From Actinomycetales bacterium (GTDB taxonomy: Bacteria > Actinomycetota > Actinomycetes > Actinomycetales > Dermatophilaceae), in contig JADJVI010000043.1 in the NCBI GenBank assembly GCA_016710645.1, positions 1 to 64,000 of the forward strand: DNA of 64,000 bases, read 5' to 3'. The position numbers and the translations under genes were made by a program. Positions 47,678 through 56,166 of this stretch are shown here, one piece after another. Numbering within the stretch: position 1 is the stretch's first letter; every line of letters begins with the position of its first letter. The notes below the pieces were generated by a model, which worked only from the letters and a program-made list of their open reading frames with translations, ran no database searches and was not told the origin of the DNA.

Positions 47678-49854
47678 TCCCCGACCCCGCGACCGGCCAG
47701 ACGATTCACCTGCGTCGATCGGGCACGAGCGTCGTGCTGGATCTGGACCCACAGCGGTTCCCGTGCGTGTTGCACTGGGGTTCTGACCTAGGGGAGGTCG
47801 ACGCGGCCGAGCTGACCGAGGTGCAGCGCGCTCTCACCATGCCCCATGTGGATTCGGTGATCAGTGCGCAGAACCGGGTAGCGGTGCTCCCCCTGCACTC
47901 GTCGGGCTGGTTGGGGCGACCGGGGCTCACCGGCAGCCGCAATGGCCGGGCCTGGTCAGCGGCCTTCTCGCTCGTCACGCACGAGGTGCACGAGGCGGGG
48001 TCGCCCGAGTGGTCGGACGGTGCAGTCGACGCGGTTCGCGTCGTCAGCGTCGGCCGCGACGAGCCCGACGGGCTGACCGTGTCCACCGAGATCGAGCTGC
48101 ATCCGAGTGGTGTCCTGCGACTGCGCAGCACCGTCTGCAACGAGGGGACAGACGACTTCGAGGTGACCGGGTTGCTCCCGGCGCTGCCGGTCCCCCCGGA
48201 GGCGACCGAGCTGCTCGACATGGCCGGACGGCATACCCGAGAGCGCACCCCGCAGCGGCGACCCTTCGACGTCGGGCAATGGACGCGGGAGGCATGGGGC
48301 GGTCGCCCCGGGCACGACTCGGCGACCGTCCTGTGTGCCGGAGAGCCCGGCTTCGCCTTCCGCCGGGGGCGCGTCTGGGGGGTCCATGTGGCCTACAGCG
48401 GCAACCAAGTGCTCATGGGTGAACACACCGTCACAGGCTGGCGGTTGCTGCGCGGTGGAGAGCTCCTGCTGCCGAGCGAGGGCCGCCTGGCTCCCGGAGA
48501 GAGCTACGCGTCGCCGTGGCTGGTTGCCTCGTGGGGCGATGGTCTGGATGAGTTCTCGGGGCGCGTCCACGACTACGTCCGGGCCCGTCCACAGCACCCC
48601 CGAAAACCCCGTCCGGTGTTGCTCAACACCTGGGAAGCCGTGTACTTCGACCATGATCTCGAAACCCTGCTCGATCTGGCCGAGCGGGCTGCGGCGCTGG
48701 GGATCGAGCGGTTCGTCCTCGACGACGGCTGGTTCCGGCATCGCCGCAGCGACAACGCCGGCCTGGGCGACTGGTATGTCGACGAGGGGGTCTGGCCCGA
48801 TGGGCTGCACCCCCTCGTCGACCGGGTCCACGAGCTCGGGATGGAGTTCGGGCTCTGGTTCGAGCCGGAGATGGTCAACCTGGATTCGGATCTCGCGCGG
48901 GAGCATCCCGAGTGGGTCTTCCAGACCGTCCATGGCCCCGGCGTCGCCAGTCGGCAGCAGCACGTGCTCGACCTCGGTCATGAGGCGGCCTTCGACCATG
49001 TCCTTGAACGAATCAGCGCGCTGGTCGCCGAATACCGCATCGCCTACCTCAAGTGGGATCACAACCGGGCTCTCGTCGACGCGGGGCACAGCACCGACGG
49101 CACGCCAGGGGTGCACCGACAGACCCAGGCGGTCTATCGGCTCATGGCCGAACTCAAGGTGCGTCACCCCGGGCTGGAGATCGAGTCCTGCTGCGGCGGC
49201 GGCGGCCGATTGGACCTGGGGATTATGGAGTATGCCGACCGGGTGTGGGTCTCGGACTGCATCGACGCCCACGAGCGGCACCGCATGGTGCGCTGGACCG
49301 GGCTGCTGCTGCCGCCCGAACTCATGGGCACTCATGTCGGGTCCGGCGAGGACCACTCCACCCGCCGAATGCACGACCTCGGTTTCCGGGCGGGCACGGC
49401 CTTCTGGGGGCACCTGGGTGTCGAATGGGATCTGCGGGGCGCCGACGCTACGGCGCTGACCGAATTGGGGGCATGGATCAGCGCTCACAAGCGCTGGCGC
49501 GAGCTCCTGCACCGAGGGCGAGTGGTGCATGCCGACCTCTCCAACCCAGCGTTGTGGTTGGAAGGGGTGATCGACACCGACGGCGACACAGCCCTGTATC
49601 GACTGTCAGCCCTCGACCACACCCTCACCTGGCCGCCCGGACGGGTCACCCTCCCGGGATTGGATCCGGACCGCCGCTATCAGGTCCAGGTCCTAGCGTC
49701 GGGTGACCGCGTCGGAAGCGGCACTGTTGTGCCCGGGTGGGTCCGTGACGGGGTGACACTGACCGGCCGCGTTCTCGGCGAGGTGGGGCTGCAGGCACCC
49801 CTGCTCGACGCGGACCACCTCGTCGTCCTGCTCGCCAGCGCGGTGGAACCCTGA
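47674..49854 (+). CDS. GH36-family alpha-galactosidase-like glycosidase
   Basis: A 726-residue cytoplasmic glycoside hydrolase. An N-terminal beta-supersandwich (about 1-310) is followed by the barrel with LNTWEAVYFDHD, FVLDDGWF, GLWFEPEMVN, the nucleophile in YLKWDHNR (Asp462) and the acid/base region WVSDCIDAHER (about 528-531). ESCCGGGGRLDLG differs slightly from the more usual CSGGGGRFDPG. GH36 enzymes release terminal alpha-galactose, and a few act on other alpha-linked sugars. Next to a GH66 enzyme the real substrate may be different. GTG 47674 overlaps the preceding stop (GTGA) with CGGAGG upstream. Confidence 0.87.
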   Translation: MIPDPATGQTIHLRRSGTSVVLDLDPQRFPCVLHWGSDLGEVDAAELTEVQRALTMPHVDSVISAQNRVAVLPLHSSGWLGRPGLTGSRNGRAWSAAFSLVTHEVHEAGSPEWSDGAVDAVRVVSVGRDEPDGLTVSTEIELHPSGVLRLRSTVCNEGTDDFEVTGLLPALPVPPEATELLDMAGRHTRERTPQRRPFDVGQWTREAWGGRPGHDSATVLCAGEPGFAFRRGRVWGVHVAYSGNQVLMGEHTVTGWRLLRGGELLLPSEGRLAPGESYASPWLVASWGDGLDEFSGRVHDYVRARPQHPRKPRPVLLNTWEAVYFDHDLETLLDLAERAAALGIERFVLDDGWFRHRRSDNAGLGDWYVDEGVWPDGLHPLVDRVHELGMEFGLWFEPEMVNLDSDLAREHPEWVFQTVHGPGVASRQQHVLDLGHEAAFDHVLERISALVAEYRIAYLKWDHNRALVDAGHSTDGTPGVHRQTQAVYRLMAELKVRHPGLEIESCCGGGGRLDLGIMEYADRVWVSDCIDAHERHRMVRWTGLLLPPELMGTHVGSGEDHSTRRMHDLGFRAGTAFWGHLGVEWDLRGADATALTELGAWISAHKRWRELLHRGRVVHADLSNPALWLEGVIDTDGDTALYRLSALDHTLTWPPGRVTLPGLDPDRRYQVQVLASGDRVGSGTVVPGWVRDGVTLTGRVLGEVGLQAPLLDADHLVVLLASAVEP

Positions 49855-49918
49855 GGGAGCGCGTACCGCGTCCGAATATCGGCTTGACGGGTCGTCAGAG
49901 CTATCTGCCTGAGTGAAG

Positions 49919-49932
49919 TGAAAGCGGGTACA
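49919..49932. promoter_or_regulatory. LacI-type operator 3, upstream of the regulator gene
   Basis: TGAAAGCGGGTACA shares TGNAAGCG...CA with operators 1 and 2 and lies 122 bases before the lacI-family gene, pointing to autoregulation. No other gene is visible in 49855-50053. Confidence 0.5.
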
Positions 49933-50053
49933 TTGGCCCTGGATCGACGCGGAGCACCTCCCGGCATCGCCGTTGCACGCTGCCGCCGATCCTGCGTGCT
50001 GATGCGGTCGTCCCTACCAACTCGCGATCCGATGCCTGACGGAGGTGTGGCCG

Positions 50054-51082
50054 ATGAACCAGCCCACCATCGCTGACGTCGCGCGGTTGGCCGGCGTCTC
50101 GGTGGCGACGGTCTCTCGCGCCTTGCGCGGGCTGGACAAGGTCCACCCCGAAACCCGAGACCGCGTCATCGCCGCCGCCGCCCAGCTGGACTACATCGCC
50201 AGCCCCGAGGCGGCCGGATTGGCGTCCGGCCGATCTCGGCTCATCGGCGTCATCACCCCTTTCATGGCGCGGTGGTTCTTCACCGAGATGATGAGCGCTA
50301 TCGAAAAGGTCTTCCGAGACCACCAACACCACATCCTGCTGATGGACCTGGAAGAGCGCTCCCCTGAGGTGCGCCTGGCCTTGACGCAGAACATGATGTT
50401 CAAGCGCGTCGATGGCCTGATCGTCGTCAACGTCGCCTTTCGAGGGTCTGAGGCCGAGGTGATCAAGCGCCTCAACCTGCCCGTCGTCGCGGTAGGTAAT
50501 GCCTTCAACGGCGCGCCGTTGGTCGGCATCGACGATGTCGGATGCGCCGCCCTCGGCACGCAACACCTCATTGACCTCGGTCACACCGCGTTGGGGTACG
50601 TCGGAAAGGCCCGACCGCACAACCCGCACGGCAAGACCCCGCCCGACCGGTTGCAGGGCTTCGTCGACACGCTGCACGAGGCGGACGTGCGGTTGCGCCA
50701 CGACTGGATCCTCGAGTGTGACTGGAGTGCCGCCGATGCCTATGCCGGCGCACTCAAGCTATTGGCCTCCCCCGATCGCCCGACGGCGATCCTCGCGGGT
50801 TCGGACGAGATGGCACTCGGCGTGATGGCGGCGGCGCGTGAGCTGGGACTGCGGGTGCCGCAAGACCTCTCGGTCATCGGCATCGACGACCACGACTTGG
50901 CCCGCGTCTTCGGGCTCACGACGGTCCGGCAGGACGTCGTCGAACAGGGTCGGGCGGCCGCGCACGCGATGTTGGCCCTGCTCGGTCTGGCCGACGAATC
51001 GCTGGCCCGCAGCAGCGTCTACCCCGTCCACCTGCTACCGCGCACCAGCACCTGTCCGCCGGCGGCCGATCGTCCGATCTGA
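50054..51082 (+). CDS. LacI-family transcriptional regulator
   Basis: A 342-residue repressor. The N-terminal helix-turn-helix IADVARLAGVSVATVSRALRG (residues 5-25 region) and hinge helix PEAAGLASGRS precede a periplasmic-binding-like sugar sensor domain (RLIGVITPFM, DGLIVVNVAF, GSDEMALGVMAAARELGLRVPQDLSVIGIDDHD). It most likely senses the oligosaccharide handled by this locus and binds the three TGNAAGCG sites found at 41381, 41413 and 49919. GGAGG eight bases before ATG 50054 fixes the start. It converges on the topoisomerase B gene, 11 bases away. Confidence 0.92.
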   Translation: MNQPTIADVARLAGVSVATVSRALRGLDKVHPETRDRVIAAAAQLDYIASPEAAGLASGRSRLIGVITPFMARWFFTEMMSAIEKVFRDHQHHILLMDLEERSPEVRLALTQNMMFKRVDGLIVVNVAFRGSEAEVIKRLNLPVVAVGNAFNGAPLVGIDDVGCAALGTQHLIDLGHTALGYVGKARPHNPHGKTPPDRLQGFVDTLHEADVRLRHDWILECDWSAADAYAGALKLLASPDRPTAILAGSDEMALGVMAAARELGLRVPQDLSVIGIDDHDLARVFGLTTVRQDVVEQGRAAAHAMLALLGLADESLARSSVYPVHLLPRTSTCPPAADRPI

Positions 51083-51093
51083 CCCTGACTGAG

Positions 51094-53277
51094 TCAGGCG
51101 TCGATGCGGTCGCGGTCTAGCGTGGCGGCCGAATCGATGATGAAGTCCTTGCGGGGCGCCACATCGTTACCCATGAGCAGGTCGAAGGTGCCCTCGGCGA
51201 GACGCACCGCCTCCTCGGCCTCCCCCAGCGTGACCCGCCGCAGGGTGCGGTGGCGTGGGTCCATCGTGGTGTCGGCCAACTGGTCGGCGTCCATCTCCCC
51301 GAGCCCCTTGTAGCGCTGTGGTGGCTCTTTGATCCGCTTGCCGCGCCGCTCCAAGGACGCCCGGGTGGCCCGCATCTGTGCCTCGTTGTAGGTGTAGATG
51401 TACTCGTTCTTCTTGCCCGGTCCGCCGATCACCTCCAGGCGATGCAGCGGCGGCATCGCGGCATACACCCGACCGTCGGCGATGAGCGGGCGCATGTAGC
51501 GGAAGAACAACGTGAGCAGCAGGGTGCGGATGTGAGCGCCGTCAACATCGGCGTCACTCATGATGATGACCTTGCCGTAGCGCACCGCGTCGAGGTCGAA
51601 GGTGCGCCCCGAGCCAGCACCGATGACCTGGATGATCGCGGCACACTCGGCGTTCTTGAGCATGTCGGCAACCGACGCCTTCTGGACGTTGAGGATCTTG
51701 CCGCGGATCGGCAGCAGGGCCTGATAGTCCGAGGACCGAGCCAGTTTGGCTGTGCCCAGCGCGCTGTCGCCCTCGACGATGAACAGCTCGGAACGGCCCA
51801 CGTCGCTGGTCCGGCAATCGGCCAATTTGGCTGGCAGCGAGGAGGATTCGAGAAGGTTCTTTTTGCGCTGGGTCTCCTTGTGAACACGCGCGCTGATGCG
51901 CGACTTCATCTCCGAGACGACCTTCTCCAGCAGCACCGCGCTGTGGGCCTTGTCCTCGCGCTTGGACGAGGTCAGCCGGTCGGTGAGGGTCTGCTCCAGC
52001 ACCCGAGCGACAATGGCCCGCACGGCAGCCGTGCCGAGCACCTCCTTGGTCTGGCCCTCGAACTGCGGCTCGGCCAGGCGCACGGTGACGACCGCGGTGA
52101 GCCCGGCGAGGATGTCGTCCTTCTCGACCTTGTCCGAGCCGACCTTGAGCCGGCGGGCATTGACCTCCAACTGCCGTCGGAACACCTTGAGCAGGGCCTG
52201 CTCGAACCCCGCCACATGCGATCCCCCCTTGGGGGTGGCAATGATGTTGACGAACGAACTCACCCGGGCGTCATAGCCGGTGCCCCAGCGCAGGGCGATG
52301 TCGACCCCGCACTCCCGTTCGACCTCAGTCGGGGTCATGTGACCCCGGTCATCGAGCACCGGCACCGTCTCGGTGAAGCGCCCGGAGCCCTGCAACCGCC
52401 AGACGGCGGTGAGAGCTGGATCGGGGGCGAGGAACTCGACGAACTCCGAGATCCCGCCGAGATGCTGGAAGACTTCCTCGACCGGGCCACTCTCGGCAGT
52501 CGTTGCCGGCCGCTCGTCCCGCACGACCAGGGTGAGGCCCGGCACCAGGAACGAGGTCTGCCGCGCTCGATCGCGCAGCGACTCCAGATCCAGTCCCGCG
52601 TCCTTGAGGAAGATCTGCCGGTCTGGCCAGAACCGCACCCGAGACCCAGTCACGCCACGCGGGGCCTTCCCAACCACCCGCAGTTCGCTACCGGTCTCGT
52701 ATGCCGTGAAGGTCGCCTCTGGCCCGCCCGAGGCGCCGGCACCGGCATACACACCGGGCTCTCCTCTGCGGAAGCTCATGGCGTAGGTCTTGCCGCCCCG
52801 GTCGACCTCCACGTCGAGGCGTGCCGATAGGGCGTTGACGACCGACGCGCCGACGCCGTGCAATCCACCGGACGCGGTATAGGACCCACCGCCGAACTTG
52901 CCCCCGGCGTGCAGCTTGGTGAAGACGACCTCGACGCCGCTCAGACCGGTGCGTGGCTCGATGTCGACGGGGATACCGCGCCCGTTGTCGTGGACCAGGA
53001 CCGACCCGTCTGCGGCCAGCACGACCTCGATCCGATCGCAGGCGCCGTGCAATGCCTCGTCGACGGCGTTGTCGATGATCTCCCACACGCAGTGCATGAG
53101 CCCGCGCTGGTCGGTGGACCCGATGTACATGCCGGGGCGCTTACGCACCGCTTCCAGGCCCTCGAGGACCTGCAGGTGGCGCGCGGTGTAGCCACCTTCA
53201 CCCGCGCCTGCCCCCTGGCCGCCCGCGGCGGTCGCGGCCCGGGTGCGGGGTCCGGCTGCGCTGGTCCGAGCTACCAC
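51094..53277 (-). CDS. type IIA DNA topoisomerase (topoisomerase IV-like) B subunit
   Basis: The 727-residue ATPase subunit. The GHKL domain shows HLQVLEGLEAVRKRPGMYIG, EIIDNAVDEALHG and HDNGRGIPVDI; then a transducer domain; the TOPRIM domain has IVEGDSALGTAKLAR and IIMSDADVDGAHIRTLLLT. The C-terminus ends RKDFIIDSAATLDRDRIDA. It pairs with the A subunit at 38841 as a second type IIA enzyme (probable ParE). GTG 53277 is chosen, nine bases after GAGGC; the longer upstream frame is Arg/Ser-rich and not conserved. The first 28 residues are a Gly/Ala-rich leader. Confidence 0.88.
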   Translation of the reverse strand: MVARTSAAGPRTRAATAAGGQGAGAGEGGYTARHLQVLEGLEAVRKRPGMYIGSTDQRGLMHCVWEIIDNAVDEALHGACDRIEVVLAADGSVLVHDNGRGIPVDIEPRTGLSGVEVVFTKLHAGGKFGGGSYTASGGLHGVGASVVNALSARLDVEVDRGGKTYAMSFRRGEPGVYAGAGASGGPEATFTAYETGSELRVVGKAPRGVTGSRVRFWPDRQIFLKDAGLDLESLRDRARQTSFLVPGLTLVVRDERPATTAESGPVEEVFQHLGGISEFVEFLAPDPALTAVWRLQGSGRFTETVPVLDDRGHMTPTEVERECGVDIALRWGTGYDARVSSFVNIIATPKGGSHVAGFEQALLKVFRRQLEVNARRLKVGSDKVEKDDILAGLTAVVTVRLAEPQFEGQTKEVLGTAAVRAIVARVLEQTLTDRLTSSKREDKAHSAVLLEKVVSEMKSRISARVHKETQRKKNLLESSSLPAKLADCRTSDVGRSELFIVEGDSALGTAKLARSSDYQALLPIRGKILNVQKASVADMLKNAECAAIIQVIGAGSGRTFDLDAVRYGKVIIMSDADVDGAHIRTLLLTLFFRYMRPLIADGRVYAAMPPLHRLEVIGGPGKKNEYIYTYNEAQMRATRASLERRGKRIKEPPQRYKGLGEMDADQLADTTMDPRHRTLRRVTLGEAEEAVRLAEGTFDLLMGNDVAPRKDFIIDSAATLDRDRIDA

Positions 53278-53526
53278 CGTTGCCTGCCTCGCCTTCGCGT
53301 CGATCCGGCAGGAGGTTCCTGCCCCCGGCAGGCTAACGGGTCGGACCGACACCCCACGACACCCGTTGCCGGAGCCGGGGCCGTGTCGGCCATCGACCCG
53401 AGCTGACGGCCGGGAAGGACTTGGCGTGATTGACTGTTGCCTCTGATGCGACGTCCGGAGCTTCCTTCCCCGGCGTCGTGGCAGGATCGGACTCCGGGAG
53501 GCGTCCTGCATCACCATCTGGGGGGA

Positions 53527-53544
53527 GGGTGTCCGAGGACACCC
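53527..53544 (+). promoter_or_regulatory. palindrome/hairpin directly before the DUF7455 gene
   Basis: GGGTGTCC (53527-53534) and GGACACCC (53537-53544) are perfectly complementary and end one base before ATG 53546. As RNA it would cover the ribosome site; as DNA it could be an operator. If it blocks ATG 53546, GTG 53570 may be the true start. The rest of 53278-53526 holds no gene I can support. Confidence 0.45.
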
Positions 53545-53545
53545 C

Positions 53546-53806
53546 ATGAGTAGAGAAGAGCTGGCAGACGTGAACGCAACCTTGGCCCACCGCCTCAGCG
53601 CCGCAGACCGCTGCGATCGTTGTGGCGCGCGCGCCTACATCCGTGCGCGGCTGCGCTCGGGAGGCGAGCTCTACTTCTGTGCCCACCACGGCCGTCAGCA
53701 CCTGCCGTCCCTGGTCGGCCAGGCCAGCGAGATCCACGACGAGAGCGACCAACTCACGGCTGATCTGTCGGCCGCCGCCACGTCGACCAGCGCCGACGAG
53801 CGGTGA
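53546..53806 (+). CDS. DUF7455 small zinc-finger-like protein
   Basis: An 86-residue protein (78 if GTG 53570 is used) with CDRCGARAYIRARLRSGGELYFCAHHGRQH-type spacing: CxxC, then CxxH about 20 residues later, a probable zinc site. The family is actinobacterial, of unknown function, and commonly sits beside the topoisomerase B gene, as here (divergent). The C-terminal part is helical and acidic. It overlaps the next gene by four bases (GTGA). Confidence 0.85.
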   Translation: MSREELADVNATLAHRLSAADRCDRCGARAYIRARLRSGGELYFCAHHGRQHLPSLVGQASEIHDESDQLTADLSAAATSTSADER

Positions 53807-54291
53807 CCCTCACCGTCGTCACGGCCCTACTCATCGTGGTGGGGCTGGTCGGCATCGTCGTCCCCGTCGTACCGGGACTGCTGCTCACCGTCCTGGCGAC
53901 GCTGCTGTGGGCCTATGAACACCCCAACCCGCAGGCCTGGTGGGTGTTCGGCCTTGCTGTCGTCTTCTACGCCGCGGGGGTTATCGCGCAGTACCTCATC
54001 CCCGGCCGACGCATGCGGGCTCAGGGCATCGGGACCTCCACCATGTTGCTGGCCGTGGCCTTGGGGATCGTCGGCTTCTTCGTCATCCCGGTCGTCGGTG
54101 CCATCGTGGGCTTCGTCTTGGGCATCTTCCTCGTGGAGTACGGCCGGGCGCGTCAGGCTCCCGCCGCCTGGGCCGCCACCAAGGTCGCGTTGCGCGCGGT
54201 CGCTCACTCGATGGGAATTGAGCTGCTGGCCGGCCTGGCCATTGCCACAACCTGGGTGATCGGTGTGCTCGTGCTCGGCACCGGCGCCTGA
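53803..54291 (+). CDS. DUF456 membrane protein
   Basis: A 162-residue protein with four to five transmembrane helices. It has the DUF456 pattern of glycine-rich, tandem hydrophobic segments: GLVGIVVPVVPGLLL and GFFVIPVVGAIVGFVLGIFLVEY. Function is unknown. GTG 53803 overlaps the stop of the DUF7455 gene. It is followed by a hairpin made of two copies of the repeated octamer and converges on the DUF3040 gene. Confidence 0.85.
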   Translation: MTLTVVTALLIVVGLVGIVVPVVPGLLLTVLATLLWAYEHPNPQAWWVFGLAVVFYAAGVIAQYLIPGRRMRAQGIGTSTMLLAVALGIVGFFVIPVVGAIVGFVLGIFLVEYGRARQAPAAWAATKVALRAVAHSMGIELLAGLAIATTWVIGVLVLGTGA

Positions 54292-54317
54292 CAGCACACA
54301 GGACATCAGAAGCGCCG

Positions 54318-54340
54318 GGTATGCCGTCGCACGGCATACC
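54318..54340. terminator. bidirectional terminator hairpin made of an inverted GTATGCCG pair
   Basis: GGTATGCCGT (54318-54327) and ACGGCATACC (54331-54340) form a perfect 10-bp stem with a three-base loop between the convergent DUF456 and DUF3040 genes. The arms consist almost entirely of the window-wide repeated element. Confidence 0.75.
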
Positions 54341-54367
54341 GTCACGAGGTGTGCGGTCAGCGGGCGG

Positions 54368-54751
54368 TCACCACTGGTCGCGGGACCGACGCTCCCAACG
54401 CTCTTCCAGTCGCTGCATGAAAGTGCCGGAGGACGGCGCCTTCGTGCGTGCCCCGCGGGCCGTGCCACCCACGACGCCGGTGGGGCCTTTCGGTTTGGCC
54501 GGGCTGAAGGCCCAGACCCCCGCTCCCACCATGAGGGCGAACCCGAGGGCGCCGAGCCAGACACTCTGACCGAGCACGCCGAAGACGACCAAGCCCAGGC
54601 CGACAACGATTCCGAGGATGCCGCCGAGCAGGCGGCGGCTGGCCCGACCGCTCTGTTGGCTACGAATCCGGGTGGCGAACCGGGGGTCCTCCGCGTAGAG
54701 GGCCTGTTCCATCTGTTCCAGAAGCTTCTGCTCCCGCTCGGACAGTGCCAC
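54368..54751 (-). CDS. DUF3040 membrane protein
   Basis: A 127-residue protein starting MALSEREQKLLEQMEQALYAEDPRFA, the DUF3040 signature, followed by two transmembrane helices (about 42-82) and a basic tail ending in ERWERRSRDQW. It is actinobacteria-specific, and function is unknown. GTG 54751 is the start. DNA polymerase IV lies upstream on the same strand, about 100 bases away. Confidence 0.88.
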   Translation of the reverse strand: MALSEREQKLLEQMEQALYAEDPRFATRIRSQQSGRASRRLLGGILGIVVGLGLVVFGVLGQSVWLGALGFALMVGAGVWAFSPAKPKGPTGVVGGTARGARTKAPSSGTFMQRLEERWERRSRDQW

Positions 54752-54849
54752 GATTCACCCCTTTCTCCCGGAGACGCGCTCCTCGCCTGCGTGGTCAGGA
54801 GCCAGTGGCCCCTTGCACCAGAATAAGCCGCTTCGGCGGTTCTGGATAC

Positions 54850-56094
54850 TCACCCGGGCGGGGGACTCTGCCGACGCCGATCGGAAACCAACGACCCCGG
54901 TCGCACCGCACCGGCCCCGAACCGGGCACTCGCGCGGTCGACGGCCCGGTCGGCCTCGCGCCACCCCTGTTCGGGATCGTCCAATCGCGGCTGGCGGGAA
55001 GCGCGTTCGACATCGACCAACCCCTCCATCCGCACTCCGACGAGGCGGATACGCGCCCGCTGCAGGCCCAGCGAGTCGTAGAGGGCCCGCGCGGCGGCGT
55101 AGATCTCCCGGGAGACATCGGTGGCCTCACGCAGGGTGCGCGAGCGGGTGATCGTCGTGAAATCGGCGAAACGCACCTTGACGGTGACGGTGCGCCCGAC
55201 CATCCCGGCCGCTCGAACCCGAGCCGCGGTGCGATCGGCCAGCCGTAGCAGCTCCCGGTGGATGGCATCGGGGTCGTCGATGTCGTGGGCGAAGGTCTCG
55301 TCAGACCCGATGCTCTTCTCGGTGACGGCTGGCTGGACCCGCCGTTCATCGCGGCCCCAGGCCAAGGTATGCAGATGCGTCCCGCTGGCATCACCGAGAG
55401 CCCGGCGCAGGGTGTCGACCGGCGTGTGGGCGATATCGCCGATAGTCATGAGCCCCAGCCGATGCAGTGCCTCCTCGGTGCGATCGCCGACTCCCCAGAG
55501 CGCCCCGACGGGCAGTTGGTGCAGGAAGGTGAGGACATCGGCACGCGGGACGACGAGCAGACCGTCCGGTTTAGCCAAACCAGAGGCAAGCTTGGCGACG
55601 AACTTCGTCGCAGCCACTCCGACCGAACAGGTGATGCCTTGCTCGTCGGCGATGGTGTCGCGCACCCACTGACCGATCGTCGCTGGCGACCCGAGCCGAC
55701 GGACCGCCGGGGCCACGTCCAGGAATGCCTCGTCGAGCGATAGCGGTTCGACGAGATCGGTGACCGAGCGGAAGGTGGCCATGACGGCTGCGGAGATGGC
55801 GGCATACCGGTCGTGATCGGGGCGGATGACGGTCGCCTGCGGGCAGAGCCGCTTGGCCCGGGTCATCGGCATCGCCGACGTCACTCCGAAAGCTCGCGCC
55901 TCATAGGTAGCCGACAACACAACCGAACGTCCGCCGCCACCGATGATGACGGGGGTCCCCCGCAGGTGGGGGTGGTCCAGCAGTGAGGCGGACGCATAGA
56001 AAGCGTCCATGTCGACGTGCAGGATGGTGCATCCGGTGTCGTCGGGGGGTGCATCGCTGGTGCGCGGTGGCGGTCGGAACTGGCGGCGGCTCAT
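54850..56094 (-). CDS. dinB: DNA polymerase IV (Y family)
   Basis: A translesion polymerase of 414 residues. The catalytic acids are in LHVDMDAFYAS (about residues 25-35) and PLSLDEAFLDV (about 115-125). The helix-hairpin-helix thumb GVGDRTEEALHRLG and the little-finger domain follow. The last residues are Arg/Pro-rich; I cannot identify a clear clamp-binding motif by eye. No SOS box was seen near its start. It lies on the same strand as the DUF3040 gene and upstream of it. Confidence 0.92.
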   Translation of the reverse strand: MSRRQFRPPPRTSDAPPDDTGCTILHVDMDAFYASASLLDHPHLRGTPVIIGGGGRSVVLSATYEARAFGVTSAMPMTRAKRLCPQATVIRPDHDRYAAISAAVMATFRSVTDLVEPLSLDEAFLDVAPAVRRLGSPATIGQWVRDTIADEQGITCSVGVAATKFVAKLASGLAKPDGLLVVPRADVLTFLHQLPVGALWGVGDRTEEALHRLGLMTIGDIAHTPVDTLRRALGDASGTHLHTLAWGRDERRVQPAVTEKSIGSDETFAHDIDDPDAIHRELLRLADRTAARVRAAGMVGRTVTVKVRFADFTTITRSRTLREATDVSREIYAAARALYDSLGLQRARIRLVGVRMEGLVDVERASRQPRLDDPEQGWREADRAVDRASARFGAGAVRPGSLVSDRRRQSPPPG

Positions 56095-56166
56095 CCGGCG
56101 GCACCGATCGTCGTAGGCCGGTGGAGAGTCGGCTCGGCCGGGCGCGCCGAGCCCGGGTCGGTCGGT

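Noticed and set aside
49860..49910. A TTGACG hexamer as -35 box of the lacI-family gene
   Set aside because: No acceptable -10 hexamer lies 16-19 bases further on, so a promoter was not called.
41337..51090. The sugar locus as a recent genomic island
   Set aside because: No integrase, transposase, tRNA target or direct repeats flank it; GC level looks like the surroundings and the repeated octamer is present at near-host density. An old insertion remains possible and is reported as such.
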